Made by a program: the position numbers and the translations under genes
Shown here: positions 29,412-38,460 of the stretch, piece after piece
Numbering within the stretch: position 1 is the first letter of the stretch
How the letters are laid out: every line of letters begins with the position of its first letter
Assembly: GCA_947305255.1 (NCBI GenBank)
Contig: CAMZDE010000003.1
Location: 1 to 46,581, forward strand
Length of the DNA stretch: 46,581 nucleotides
Source of the DNA: an uncultured Alphaproteobacteria bacterium
GTDB lineage: Bacteria > Pseudomonadota > Alphaproteobacteria > Rs-D84
Reading direction: 5' to 3'
Notes under the pieces: model-generated
The model's database searches: none
What the model was told of the DNA's origin: nothing
Seen by the model: the letters and a program-made list of their open reading frames with translations, nothing else

Positions 29412-31688
29412 TTAATCCAACAGGTCGCGCAAACTAATCGATTTGTTTTGATTATTGATTTTACGTCTTTCTGACGACAATTTAGAAATTATTTCATTGG
29501 CGCACAATTTTATATTCTTCTTGTCTGTGCAAGATTTGCCAGTTTTCACGCCGTCAAAAACGCCATCTTTGGTGTATTTAATATACGATTCACAATGTGT
29601 CCATTTGCCTTTGGTTTTGACATCGCTGCCTTCGGCGGTCAGACGCGACACAACAACATCTAAATCATTTTGTAATTGAACACAGGCATCTTTGGCCGAC
29701 GTTCCATCTGCGGCACGCGCAATCGATTGCATGTTGCCGGATACACATTCAACGAACCTATCAAAATCAACCTGGTACGAACAATCAATGGCCCCTGTCA
29801 GCGCGACAGATTTATTCGCACGATTACCGCCGACCAGACCGACGCCATACGATGACGACGATTCGCCGTCGCTTTTCGCGCCTGCCGCTTCCAAAGTTGT
29901 GGTCAACACAGATTTTTCCAATTGCGTTTTCAATCTGCGCAGTGTCGCATTCAGATATTCATATTGTTTATACATCTGTTGCGAAATCACAGTCACTTTT
30001 AACGCGACCATTTCGCGGATTTCTTCGGATTGACTGATATTCGCGGTCCCCGTCATACCGACAACACCGGTTCTATCGATTGTTGGGATACCGGCATTAT
30101 ACGGATGCGTATCACAGATTGCATAAGTTCCCGCAATATACGGACAATCATCATTTTTTTCTAAATCTTTGTTTAGTTTGCGGACAACAACATCTGTGAC
30201 ACAGAATTTTGCGTCTTTGGCAGGGACAGTCCGACTGGACGCCGAAGATTGCAAGATTTTTTTATCATTTTCTTTGTCATTACTGAAACAATATTTCATA
30301 TTTTCGTTCACATCGTTACTGACACTAGGTTCGGTCTGATGCAACCATGTATCCAGCGTTTCGATATCAACCATACCCTGACCACGTTTAGTCTTGGTGC
30401 GACGCGCAAACAACTTTGACGTTTCCAGCGCACTTGATGCACACGCAACAACACGTTGATTGTCTTTCGCCTCTTTGTCCACGTCTAACCAACCGGCGTA
30501 AATTTCTTCGCCATCTGTCAAAGGTTTCAACCAAGTGCATGCACGACAAGATTTCCACCCAGATTCCAAAACGCTGGCTTCGCCGTAACAGACACGCGGT
30601 GCATCTGACACATATTCGCCACCAGGTTTAAAATAACCATATGTAATATACCAACCGTTACCAACCCCAGGGCACATATATTGAGACCAAGAACTGCACG
30701 TATCGTCCAACATCGCATAAATCTGGGATAAATCTACACCGACATTTTGTGCATTTATCAATGCGTCATAGATTTTATCAATTGTATTATCATATGGTTC
30801 CAAGAACCCAGAGGCCAATTCGCGCCATTTTTTCACGCGCTTTGGTCCCGTGCAATTATTTCCGCGCGCGTCACAACCCGCATAATCAAAAGAATTTTGC
30901 ATTGCGGTCTTGGTCGCCTTTAATGACACTTCGGCATTTTCGATTTCAGTCATAATTTGGCCGGTTATTTGTTGCCGCACTAAAATTTCACTGGATATGC
31001 CGCGCTCAATCGCCGATTCTTGGGGTTGAGTCACAGTCATAGTTTGAACCGCCGGCGAAATCGTATTTTGGGTTGACGCAGTTATATTTTGCAACGCGGC
31101 CGCGTTTTGTTCAGCCTGAGCCGCCAGTGCATCCTGTAATTGTTGTTGCGTTTGCGCGTTTTGTTGCGCCATTTGCTGTTGAATTTGGGCCATCTGGCTT
31201 TGCATATTTGCCTGCATCTGGGCAATTTGTTGCGCAGTTTGTTCGGACGCCGCATTTTGCGCAGCCGCGGCCGCAGCCGCAGCCTCAGCAGACGCAGCAT
31301 TCAATTTAGCCGTAGAATTCGCCACCAACTGGGCCGACATATACGATATTAAATCATCGCCGTATTTTTCACATACACTATTCGATTGGACACAGCCCGC
31401 AACAATTGCCGCCGCCACTTCGGAATCGACGCAACCGCCATTCGCACATTTCGGCGTCGCGCAACGCATAACCACCGCATTACAATTTCCAAAATCTGCA
31501 CGTGCCGTCGGTTGACCCGAATTATCACGAACATTCGTCAAAGTCGCCCATTGATTATTATTAGAATTGCTGGGGTTATATGCCGTTAAATTATGGCCAG
31601 CATTTGTCGCGACCACGGCATGCGCATCCGTGCCGATAAACGGCGCAGAACATAAACATATCGTCAAAATGCGCGATAATATTCTCAT
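29412..31688 (-). CDS. large secreted protein with Ala/Gln-rich coiled-coil region
   Basis: Signal peptide MRILSRILTICLCSAPFIGTDAHA; AAAAAAAAQNAASEQTAQQIAQMQANMQSQMAQIQQQ...; many Cys residues. Confidence 0.7.
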   Translation of the reverse strand: MRILSRILTICLCSAPFIGTDAHAVVATNAGHNLTAYNPSNSNNNQWATLTNVRDNSGQPTARADFGNCNAVVMRCATPKCANGGCVDSEVAAAIVAGCVQSNSVCEKYGDDLISYMSAQLVANSTAKLNAASAEAAAAAAAAQNAASEQTAQQIAQMQANMQSQMAQIQQQMAQQNAQTQQQLQDALAAQAEQNAAALQNITASTQNTISPAVQTMTVTQPQESAIERGISSEILVRQQITGQIMTEIENAEVSLKATKTAMQNSFDYAGCDARGNNCTGPKRVKKWRELASGFLEPYDNTIDKIYDALINAQNVGVDLSQIYAMLDDTCSSWSQYMCPGVGNGWYITYGYFKPGGEYVSDAPRVCYGEASVLESGWKSCRACTWLKPLTDGEEIYAGWLDVDKEAKDNQRVVACASSALETSKLFARRTKTKRGQGMVDIETLDTWLHQTEPSVSNDVNENMKYCFSNDKENDKKILQSSASSRTVPAKDAKFCVTDVVVRKLNKDLEKNDDCPYIAGTYAICDTHPYNAGIPTIDRTGVVGMTGTANISQSEEIREMVALKVTVISQQMYKQYEYLNATLRRLKTQLEKSVLTTTLEAAGAKSDGESSSSYGVGLVGGNRANKSVALTGAIDCSYQVDFDRFVECVSGNMQSIARAADGTSAKDACVQLQNDLDVVVSRLTAEGSDVKTKGKWTHCESYIKYTKDGVFDGVKTGKSCTDKKNIKLCANEIISKLSSERRKINNQNKSISLRDLLD

Positions 31689-31833
31689 CTCTCGTAATTA
31701 TGATTTTATCATAAAAAATCAGTGGTGTAAAGTAGATTTAAGGGGATTTAAGTTTTATTATACGCCTTATTATGATGACCGGCGTGGCAAAGCCACACCG
31801 AATCCACCCACACGCCGATAAACACACGACGAT

Positions 31834-32415
31834 TTATTGCGCCGTTGACAGAGCAACCTGAGTCGTGGCATTTGAATCCCACGTCGTATATATATCAACA
31901 CGTTGACTTAAAATCCCCTCTGCCACAGCTTTCGCACTTATTAAACTCGAATCATAAAAACCATCGTAATAATTATTTTCTATGTCATTATCCCTGAGCG
32001 CATCAAGAAAATTTCCAGAGCCAACAACATAGCCACCACCATTAGCACCCTCTTCATATTCCAGTCTGTCTTGTTTGTAGTCAAGATCCCTATAAGACGC
32101 ATATTGTTGTTGGTCAACAACTTTCATTGTTTCTTCTACTGCTGTTTCTATTGCAAACTCGGTCACTTTGTTCACTGCGGCGATGGCACTATTATATGCA
32201 CCCTTTACATATGCGGTTGTCGCGATATGTTCTTGGTCGGCGGTATCTATATTCACACGACCATATAGCGGGTCTGCACTGGTTGTTGGTGCAGGGTGAT
32301 TTGTGTCATAGTGTGCCGGCGCAGTGTACATCGCACCCGAGATATTTTCAGCGTGTGCAGCAAATGGCAATGCCACGATTACGGCGATTGATAATAAAGT
32401 TTTTGTTGCTTTCAT
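31834..32415 (-). CDS. small secreted protein, 'IATTAYVKGAYN' family (copy D)
   Basis: MKATKTLLSIAVIVALPFAAHAENISGAMYTAP...HIATTAYVKGAYNSAIAAVNK...SQRVDIYTTWDSNATTQVALSTAQ. Confidence 0.83.
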   Translation of the reverse strand: MKATKTLLSIAVIVALPFAAHAENISGAMYTAPAHYDTNHPAPTTSADPLYGRVNIDTADQEHIATTAYVKGAYNSAIAAVNKVTEFAIETAVEETMKVVDQQQYASYRDLDYKQDRLEYEEGANGGGYVVGSGNFLDALRDNDIENNYYDGFYDSSLISAKAVAEGILSQRVDIYTTWDSNATTQVALSTAQ

Positions 32416-32439
32416 CGTTCCTCTCCTTTATTTGTTTCA

Positions 32440-32628
32440 ACAACAAAAACCACCCATAAAAAGGTGGTTGGAGGTTCAAGACAATTTGAGTGAAATTGTG
32501 TGCTTATTCTGTCGGAATCCGGCATTATTCGCAACCCTCCAACCATAAGTTGGAGATTTTTACGTCCGTATTAAACGAACAACACTCAATCGGGTCTTGA
32601 AACCCCATCAACAGAACACCTGTTGACG
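32440..32628 (-). ncRNA. structured leader RNA with terminator (copy D)
   Basis: TATAAT (rc of 32634-32639); GTCAACAG..CTGTTGAT; CTCCAACTTATGGTTGGAGG; CCTCCAACCACCTTTTTATGGGTGGTTTTTG; TTCAAGAC/GTCTTGAA and TTGAGTG/CACTCAA long-range helices. Confidence 0.82.
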
Positions 32629-32699
32629 CTAGCATTATAACACATTTTCAATACACACACAATAATAAATTTTAGATTTTGTATATGACTTGATTACAA

Positions 32700-32732
32700 A
32701 AAAATACCGCCCGTTTGGGCGGTGTTTTTTTA
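32700..32732 (-). terminator. terminator after ORF 32730
   Basis: ACCGCCCGTTTGGGCGGT with A/T runs on both sides. Confidence 0.75.
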
Positions 32733-34880
32733 ATCTGATGTCTTTTGCTTTTTCCATCCACGCAGACAATCTTCGTTTGCCGCGGTACAAGATGTATTGC
32801 CTTCGCCAACCAAAGATTTTTGCAGACACGCTTCACGAATTGTTTTGGAATCCGTTGTTGCATCTGCGCCACTGGCCGCGCCTGTACCGTACAAGATTTC
32901 ACTGATTGTGACAACGTTACGGCATGTATTCGTTGAATAATCGTCAGTGTTGTTACATCTCGTGCTATCTGGCAAATCTATGACCGCTGTCAACTGAGTT
33001 TGCAATGGCGAACAAATCATAGTTTCATAACAATGCGGGACCTGAGACACCTGAGAACAATACGATTTTATACGTGCAGTTGTCCATTTGTCGTCATCTT
33101 CGTAATTTTCATAGCAATCCCAAATTTCGCTGATACATTCGTTGAAATTATCAATTGCAGCCGTCGCATCAGCAAATGCTTTTTCGTCCGCTTCCTGTTT
33201 GAATTCCAAACGTTTTTGTTGCAACGCCTGTTCCGCAGCGATTTTTTGATAGTTAATGTTTTGTGCCGTTTGTTTCAATTGCGCACCATAAACATCACAT
33301 GCAGAATTCGCGTCCAATAAATATTTCTGCATAATTGAACGACGGGCGTCCGCGACCGGCCCACGAACCGAATAATACGGGTCTGTGGTCGATGTCGTTG
33401 TCGTTTTTGTTCCACTGGTCGTTGTGGTTGTTGTGGTGTATCCAAAACAACTGGCCACCGAAGATTCATTCGCTGTGCTGGATCCGCGTTCGTTCAAGAC
33501 GACGTCGCCAGTGCTGGAATTAACAGAAATATAACTATTGTAATTAAACGGACAATTCGATGTCGCACTGGTTGCGCATTTCGAATGTGTTTTGCCATCT
33601 GAATCCGTCAAAGAACCCGGATTACCGCAACTTTCATAAATTCCGTTAAAGCACGAATCCAAAACGCGTCCGCAAACATTGTTGTGCGCATATTCGAATA
33701 ATTTATAACCCCATTTATTTGCCAACGAATCCAAAGACGCGATTTCTTCATCATCAGTCAACCCAATCACACCGTTTACCAGACCGCTGACCGTTGTGAC
33801 CTGAACCAACAAATTGTCATTATCGGTTATCGTATATTGTTTCGCCAAATCTTTGGCATCGGCCCATGCCTTTAACTGGGCCAATATATCAGATGATGAG
33901 CCATCAATGTTTTTGATATCAAATCCGAAACTGTTGCCCGTGCTGTTGCAATATGACGGCATCGCACATGTTGCCAAAGTTCCCGTATCAGTATATGTCG
34001 GATGTTCATCACACCATGCTTGTTTATCGGTTGCTTCTTTATAAGAAACACAATTCATAACCTTTTCCGCGTCAGTCAGCGAAAAAGCATACGATAAATC
34101 GTCACCTTTGCCTTTGGTCGCAATTAATAATGACAATTGACCCGACAATTTAATTAATTCTTCGTTGGCCGCTTCCAATGCATCTTCGGCAGCCAAGAAA
34201 TTCGTCGCACGACCAGCACAAGAACAGCGTCCCTTAGTATCACTGCGCGCGGTGCAGATTTCGTCCATACACGTATAATACGACGACAAACAATTTGCAT
34301 ATGCGTCCGCAGAAATCAAACCGGTCGAAGAATCAATAATGCTGGAATACGAACCAGAATACAATTTACTTGTCAAATAAGAATATGTCGTAGAACCCGC
34401 ACGTGTTGTACCCGTTGCCATTACATTCCCAGTCGCACTGACCCGTGAAGGTGTTGCAGATGCACGCGCACGAACCGCACGATTATTTGTGTTACGTGTT
34501 GATGGCGCCTTTTGTGTTCTGGACACAACATTACGTGACGCCGCATTTGTTGCACGCGTCGCCCCACCGGTACGTGATGCAACCGAACGCGATGCCACAG
34601 AACGCGAAACCGTCGCATTATCGGTTGTCGGTGTTGCCACAGGTTGCACAGCCGTTGTCCGCGAAGCAGTCGAACGCGACACAGTCTGTTTAGGTGTTGC
34701 ACGTTTTGTGCGCGTTGGTTGACGTGTATTACGCACAACGTTTGTATTATCGGGAACAATCGGATCTGCAAAAACAGAACGCATCGATATAAACGTAGAA
34801 CAAACAAAAAATGCAGTCGCCAAAAGGAACACCGTCCCCAGCGCATTTTTGCAAGAATCCATATTCATACGAATTTTCAT
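32730..34880 (-). CDS. large Cys-rich secreted protein with Arg/Ser/Thr-rich N-terminal region (related to ORF 25113)
   Basis: ATG at 34880; YANCLSSYYTCMDEICTARSDTKGRCSCAGRATNFLAAEDALEAANEEL aligns with the motif in ORF 25113; VSRSVASRSVASRT low-complexity repeats. Confidence 0.7.
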   Translation of the reverse strand: MKIRMNMDSCKNALGTVFLLATAFFVCSTFISMRSVFADPIVPDNTNVVRNTRQPTRTKRATPKQTVSRSTASRTTAVQPVATPTTDNATVSRSVASRSVASRTGGATRATNAASRNVVSRTQKAPSTRNTNNRAVRARASATPSRVSATGNVMATGTTRAGSTTYSYLTSKLYSGSYSSIIDSSTGLISADAYANCLSSYYTCMDEICTARSDTKGRCSCAGRATNFLAAEDALEAANEELIKLSGQLSLLIATKGKGDDLSYAFSLTDAEKVMNCVSYKEATDKQAWCDEHPTYTDTGTLATCAMPSYCNSTGNSFGFDIKNIDGSSSDILAQLKAWADAKDLAKQYTITDNDNLLVQVTTVSGLVNGVIGLTDDEEIASLDSLANKWGYKLFEYAHNNVCGRVLDSCFNGIYESCGNPGSLTDSDGKTHSKCATSATSNCPFNYNSYISVNSSTGDVVLNERGSSTANESSVASCFGYTTTTTTTSGTKTTTTSTTDPYYSVRGPVADARRSIMQKYLLDANSACDVYGAQLKQTAQNINYQKIAAEQALQQKRLEFKQEADEKAFADATAAIDNFNECISEIWDCYENYEDDDKWTTARIKSYCSQVSQVPHCYETMICSPLQTQLTAVIDLPDSTRCNNTDDYSTNTCRNVVTISEILYGTGAASGADATTDSKTIREACLQKSLVGEGNTSCTAANEDCLRGWKKQKTSD

Positions 34881-35082
34881 GAAATATCTCCTGTCATATT
34901 TTGCACGCAACAGATGCCGTTTTCCGGCAAAAATTACGAACAATTCCTTCACTTAAAAAAATTATAACATTTTTGACGCGGTCTGTAAATAACAAAAATC
35001 ATATTGTGGGTATAAAAACCGCTTTATTTTATTAGACAACAAAAACAAAAGCTCTATAATCAAAAACAAAGGAATAAAAAAA

Positions 35083-35316
35083 ATGGAACAAAAGCAAAAT
35101 ACAGATAATAAAAATCAAAGAACTTTGTTCTCTATACCAATAAACGTTATGTTGGAAATAATATTGCTGTGCGCACTTTGTGGTATCGGCATCAAAGAAT
35201 GCAAACGTGCGGATTTACGCCTGAAACGCGACAAAATTAAATACGAAAGATTTATGGACAGCATTAAAAAACACGATTCTGCGATGTGCTTTTTGAACCA
35301 AACAAATGGGAGATAA
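35083..35316 (+). CDS. small single-TM hypothetical protein
   Basis: 77-aa ORF, internal hydrophobic segment, close upstream of ORF 35320. Confidence 0.55.
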   Translation: MEQKQNTDNKNQRTLFSIPINVMLEIILLCALCGIGIKECKRADLRLKRDKIKYERFMDSIKKHDSAMCFLNQTNGR

Positions 35317-35319
35317 ATT

Positions 35320-35874
35320 ATGAAAAAACATTTAATTTCTTTCGCTGCTGCGGTATTGATGATGCCTGCTGTTGCGGACACCAACATTATGTTTGGTGAC
35401 AAAATAAATTCGATTACTTTCTATGCTGCCCAAGGTGTGGGGTCGGGCTCTCTATTAAAACTGGTTCAACCAGGTCTTTGGGATTTTGACCCACAGACAT
35501 TTACCATGCTGCAATATAGCCAACCTATTAAATTCTTTCGGTTGGATTCGCGATTGAATTTGAATATGGTACAAAATTTTGCGTATAAATCTAGTGAAGG
35601 ACTGGATTTCTGGGGTATAGGAATTTCGATTGATACTGCGCTATTGCAATACAAAGATTGGTATATGGGAATTGGTATTGGGCCATATATGCGCGATCAT
35701 ATGGACCGTTGGGTCGAAAGCCGTTTGGTGTTCGGCGAAAAGGTTTTCATTGGCAAAAACATCAATGAAGATTGGCATGTCGAATTGTTCACTATACATT
35801 TTTCAAATGGGAATTTCACACCCGCAAACGAAGGCTTTAATTTCGCAGGTTTAAGCATTGGATATAAATTTTAA
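35320..35874 (+). CDS. outer membrane protein, PagL-like lipid A deacylase candidate
   Basis: Signal peptide MKKHLISFAAAVLMMPAVA; C-terminal TIHFSNGNFTPANEGFNFAGLSIGYKF resembles the PagL H-x-S-N motif and a terminal beta strand ending in F. Confidence 0.6.
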   Translation: MKKHLISFAAAVLMMPAVADTNIMFGDKINSITFYAAQGVGSGSLLKLVQPGLWDFDPQTFTMLQYSQPIKFFRLDSRLNLNMVQNFAYKSSEGLDFWGIGISIDTALLQYKDWYMGIGIGPYMRDHMDRWVESRLVFGEKVFIGKNINEDWHVELFTIHFSNGNFTPANEGFNFAGLSIGYKF

Positions 35875-35892
35875 GAAAACGTACCTGTGGCG
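35875..35892 (+). promoter_or_regulatory. conserved upstream motif GAAAACGTACCTRTGGCG (copy 2)
   Basis: 17/18 identical to 38283-38300 and at the same 36-nt offset to a -10-like CATAAT. Confidence 0.6.
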
Positions 35893-35922
35893 CAAAAAGC
35901 ATAAAAAATGCATAATTATTAT

Positions 35923-36048
35923 TGTCCATATGCGACAGCCCCTTAAAAACAAAAAACACGAAACGGGATATATGGACACACGATGCCTTTTACCGTGGTT
36001 ATTGGCATCACATGGGTCCCATATCAAAGTGGGACCCGAGTTTTTTTT
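35923..36048 (+). ncRNA. candidate sRNA (copy 2): hairpin, ACCGTGGT-loop hairpin, terminator
   Basis: TGTCCATAT..ATATGGACA; GATGCC-TTTTACCGTGGTTATT-GGCATC; GGGTCCCA..TGGGACCC + U-run. Confidence 0.65.
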
Positions 36049-36766
36049 AATCTGAATTGCCGTTGATAATATTGTTGCCAACAAATCCGCCAATGGGCCC
36101 TATACCCACCGCAGTCCCACCATAATTCACACGATTTGACGATGTATCCTGGGCGGTATTTATTTGTGCCTGGTCGTTTTCACTGTTCAAAGCAGTCGCA
36201 CGATAAAGAGAAGAATATACACCAGCGTTTATACCTGTGTTTTCTTGGTCATATAAACCTATTTGTGCCTTGTCCATAATAATTTCGCTTTCAATACCAG
36301 GTTTCATACCCAACGCTTCTTTGCGTTCTTTTAAACTGGCGGCCAGCGCAAAATATTCACTGCGTAACTGCATCAATTTTTCATCATTTCCGCCGGGCAA
36401 CTCAACAGGCACAGTCCCAAATTTAACAGATTTTCCATCGCCATAGGAACAACGCATAGTTTCAATATATGCCGTCATATCTGTCACCGCTTCGCGATCT
36501 GCGCGTTGTTCAGCCAAACCCTGTGCCAGTTGCATACCGCCAATCCCTGTCGCCGCCACTGTTGCCGCGGCCAGCGTCCGATTTGCCAAAGATTGTTCAC
36601 GTTTTTTTGCTTCCTCGTATGCTTTTTGCAATTCTTCATATTCATGATTTATGGTCTCGGCATATTGATACAGTTCTTTAACAGACATTTTTGTCAAATC
36701 GATTTCATCAGCATAAACGCTATTTATGAGAACAACACAACAAAATAGAATAGATTTTATTTTCAT
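36047..36766 (-). CDS. secreted hypothetical protein with coiled-coil region
   Basis: Signal peptide MKIKSILFCCVVLINSVYA; overlaps upstream ORF by 4 nt. Confidence 0.65.
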   Translation of the reverse strand: MKIKSILFCCVVLINSVYADEIDLTKMSVKELYQYAETINHEYEELQKAYEEAKKREQSLANRTLAAATVAATGIGGMQLAQGLAEQRADREAVTDMTAYIETMRCSYGDGKSVKFGTVPVELPGGNDEKLMQLRSEYFALAASLKERKEALGMKPGIESEIIMDKAQIGLYDQENTGINAGVYSSLYRATALNSENDQAQINTAQDTSSNRVNYGGTAVGIGPIGGFVGNNIINGNSD

Positions 36767-38001
36767 TCTGTCACTCTTTCATCATGTTCAATTGGCTCTC
36801 GTTTTGTTTCTGTTTTTTGATAATTTCCATAAAACGATAAAGTGTGTCCATAAATGCTCCCCATAGGGATATGGTTGCTTTCCCAATCATGATACCAACC
36901 ACCGTTTTCGTTATGGTCTTGAAACTTCCCGTTTTTCGTATCAATACGATCTTGATTTTCCCAATTTCTGACCGCAGTGAAATCCTGAATCATATCATAA
37001 AAACCAACATGACAATCACAATAAATCAGAGTATCCAATTGATTTAAGGGTCCAGAACAATTACAATCGCTATACGCATCTGCATTTATATGTGTATTGC
37101 TTAACACATCATCATAGTCATAGGAAATATCAATCAGATTATCACCTGGATATTCTGTTATATTTAATTCATATTTTTCGTATTTTTCTGGTCTTTGTTC
37201 AACGTTCCAGCACCCTATCGCCACCGTTTGACACTCTTTATTATAAGGATTTATAGACCACCTTCGATGGTTTGAATTTTCATTTACTTTTAGTAAATAA
37301 TTGTATTCTTTTTCTGCTTTACGAAGTTTTTTACGTTTTTCTCTAACTTTTTTTCTGGAATGTTCAGATTTTTGTGTTTCTAATATATATTCCCGGTTTG
37401 CTTTTTCGAATTCTTCCAGGGCATTTCTTAATTCATCTGCCAAGCTTTTTATTTCATTTGTTTCTTCCAGACAATATTTTTCACAATAGATATCAACAGG
37501 GGCTTTTGCTGTTTCCTGGGCAATCAAATCATCAAATAACTTAACATCCGTTTGTTTAAAATGTCCCATTTTATCACAGGTTTTACATTTTGAACCTGCC
37601 TTGGTTATTAAATCTTTTTCAGAAAGATAAAGAGTCCTATATTTAACATCCGATGTATTAAAATAATTTGTTTCATTACCTTCTTTTTCCACCGTTACCC
37701 CATCTTTAGCGCGCATATAAATATCATCGATAAAATTTTGTTTTACTTCTTCAAATGCTATACGTGCCAGATAATTTCTTATTACCATACGTTTGGCATC
37801 AATACTTAAATTATCAAAACCAACCCAATCAAAGTCGTTATATCTTTGCTTTACCTGTTCAACCAGTTTGTCAAATTCTTCTTGGTTAATTTTCATATTG
37901 TTTTCAATTATAGATATATTTGTTTCAACATCTATATTTTCAGCATCCGCATACGAAAACACCGACAGTGTCAGAAAAAACAACACAAAAATCTTTCTCA
38001 C
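36763..38001 (-). CDS. secreted Cys-containing hypothetical protein (GTG start)
   Basis: GTG at 38001 after GGGGG RBS-like sequence; signal peptide MRKIFVLFFLTLSVFSYADA. Confidence 0.65.
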   Translation of the reverse strand: MRKIFVLFFLTLSVFSYADAENIDVETNISIIENNMKINQEEFDKLVEQVKQRYNDFDWVGFDNLSIDAKRMVIRNYLARIAFEEVKQNFIDDIYMRAKDGVTVEKEGNETNYFNTSDVKYRTLYLSEKDLITKAGSKCKTCDKMGHFKQTDVKLFDDLIAQETAKAPVDIYCEKYCLEETNEIKSLADELRNALEEFEKANREYILETQKSEHSRKKVREKRKKLRKAEKEYNYLLKVNENSNHRRWSINPYNKECQTVAIGCWNVEQRPEKYEKYELNITEYPGDNLIDISYDYDDVLSNTHINADAYSDCNCSGPLNQLDTLIYCDCHVGFYDMIQDFTAVRNWENQDRIDTKNGKFQDHNENGGWYHDWESNHIPMGSIYGHTLSFYGNYQKTETKREPIEHDERVTE

Positions 38002-38016
38002 CGTTTGCCCCCTGAT

Positions 38017-38235
38017 AAAAAATGACCACCAGAAAATTGGTGGTCGGGGAATTGCTAAATCATGTTGTTATTGACTCTGTCGCTTTCGGGTTGCCCCTAT
38101 TTTATAACGGACAGTCCCCCGACCATAAGTCAGGGATGATAACGGCGCAAAAGACACCGATAACATCATTATAACGATGCTTTCGCACCGAACAACATGG
38201 GCTTAGCATAGCCCCGAACCAATCTTTCAGGTTCA
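38017..38235 (-). ncRNA. structured leader RNA with terminator (copy E)
   Basis: GAACCTGAAAGATTGGTTCGGGG; CCCTGACTTATGGTCGGGG; CCCCGACCACCAATTTTCTGGTGGTCATTTTTT; CATGTTGTT/AACAACATG long-range helix. Confidence 0.8.
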
Positions 38236-38282
38236 ATTTGGATTCTATCATAAAAAAATAAAAATTAAAACCAAAAATTTGA

Positions 38283-38300
38283 GAAAACGTACCTATGGCG
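38283..38300 (+). promoter_or_regulatory. conserved upstream motif GAAAACGTACCTRTGGCG (copy 1)
   Basis: 17/18 identical to 35875-35892; 36-nt offset to TATAAT at 38319-38324. Confidence 0.6.
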
Positions 38301-38330
38301 GGGTGATAAAAAATAACCTATAATAAAACT

Positions 38331-38457
38331 GTCTGATGACACACGGCAACCCCAAAGAATTATTTCGACGGCGGGTTGAGGTCACAGACCATCAATGTCC
38401 CCAATAACCGTGGTGCGGGGCGTTGAAAAAATCCCGCCCATTTGGGCGGGGTTTTAT
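38331..38457 (+). ncRNA. candidate sRNA (copy 1): hairpin, ACCGTGGT-loop hairpin, terminator
   Basis: GTCTGaTGAC..GTCACAGAC; CCCC-AATAACCGTGGTGC-GGGG; CCCGCCCATTTGGGCGGGGTTTTATT. Confidence 0.65.
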
Positions 38458-38460
38458 TTA

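Noticed and set aside
32500-32610. Possible leader peptides in copies C and D (MGCRNPF...IWLEGC, MGFQDP...LWLEGC)
   Set aside because: Shared frame runs through the conserved hairpin, so similarity is explained by RNA structure; A, B and E show no equivalent peptide and no clear RBS was seen.
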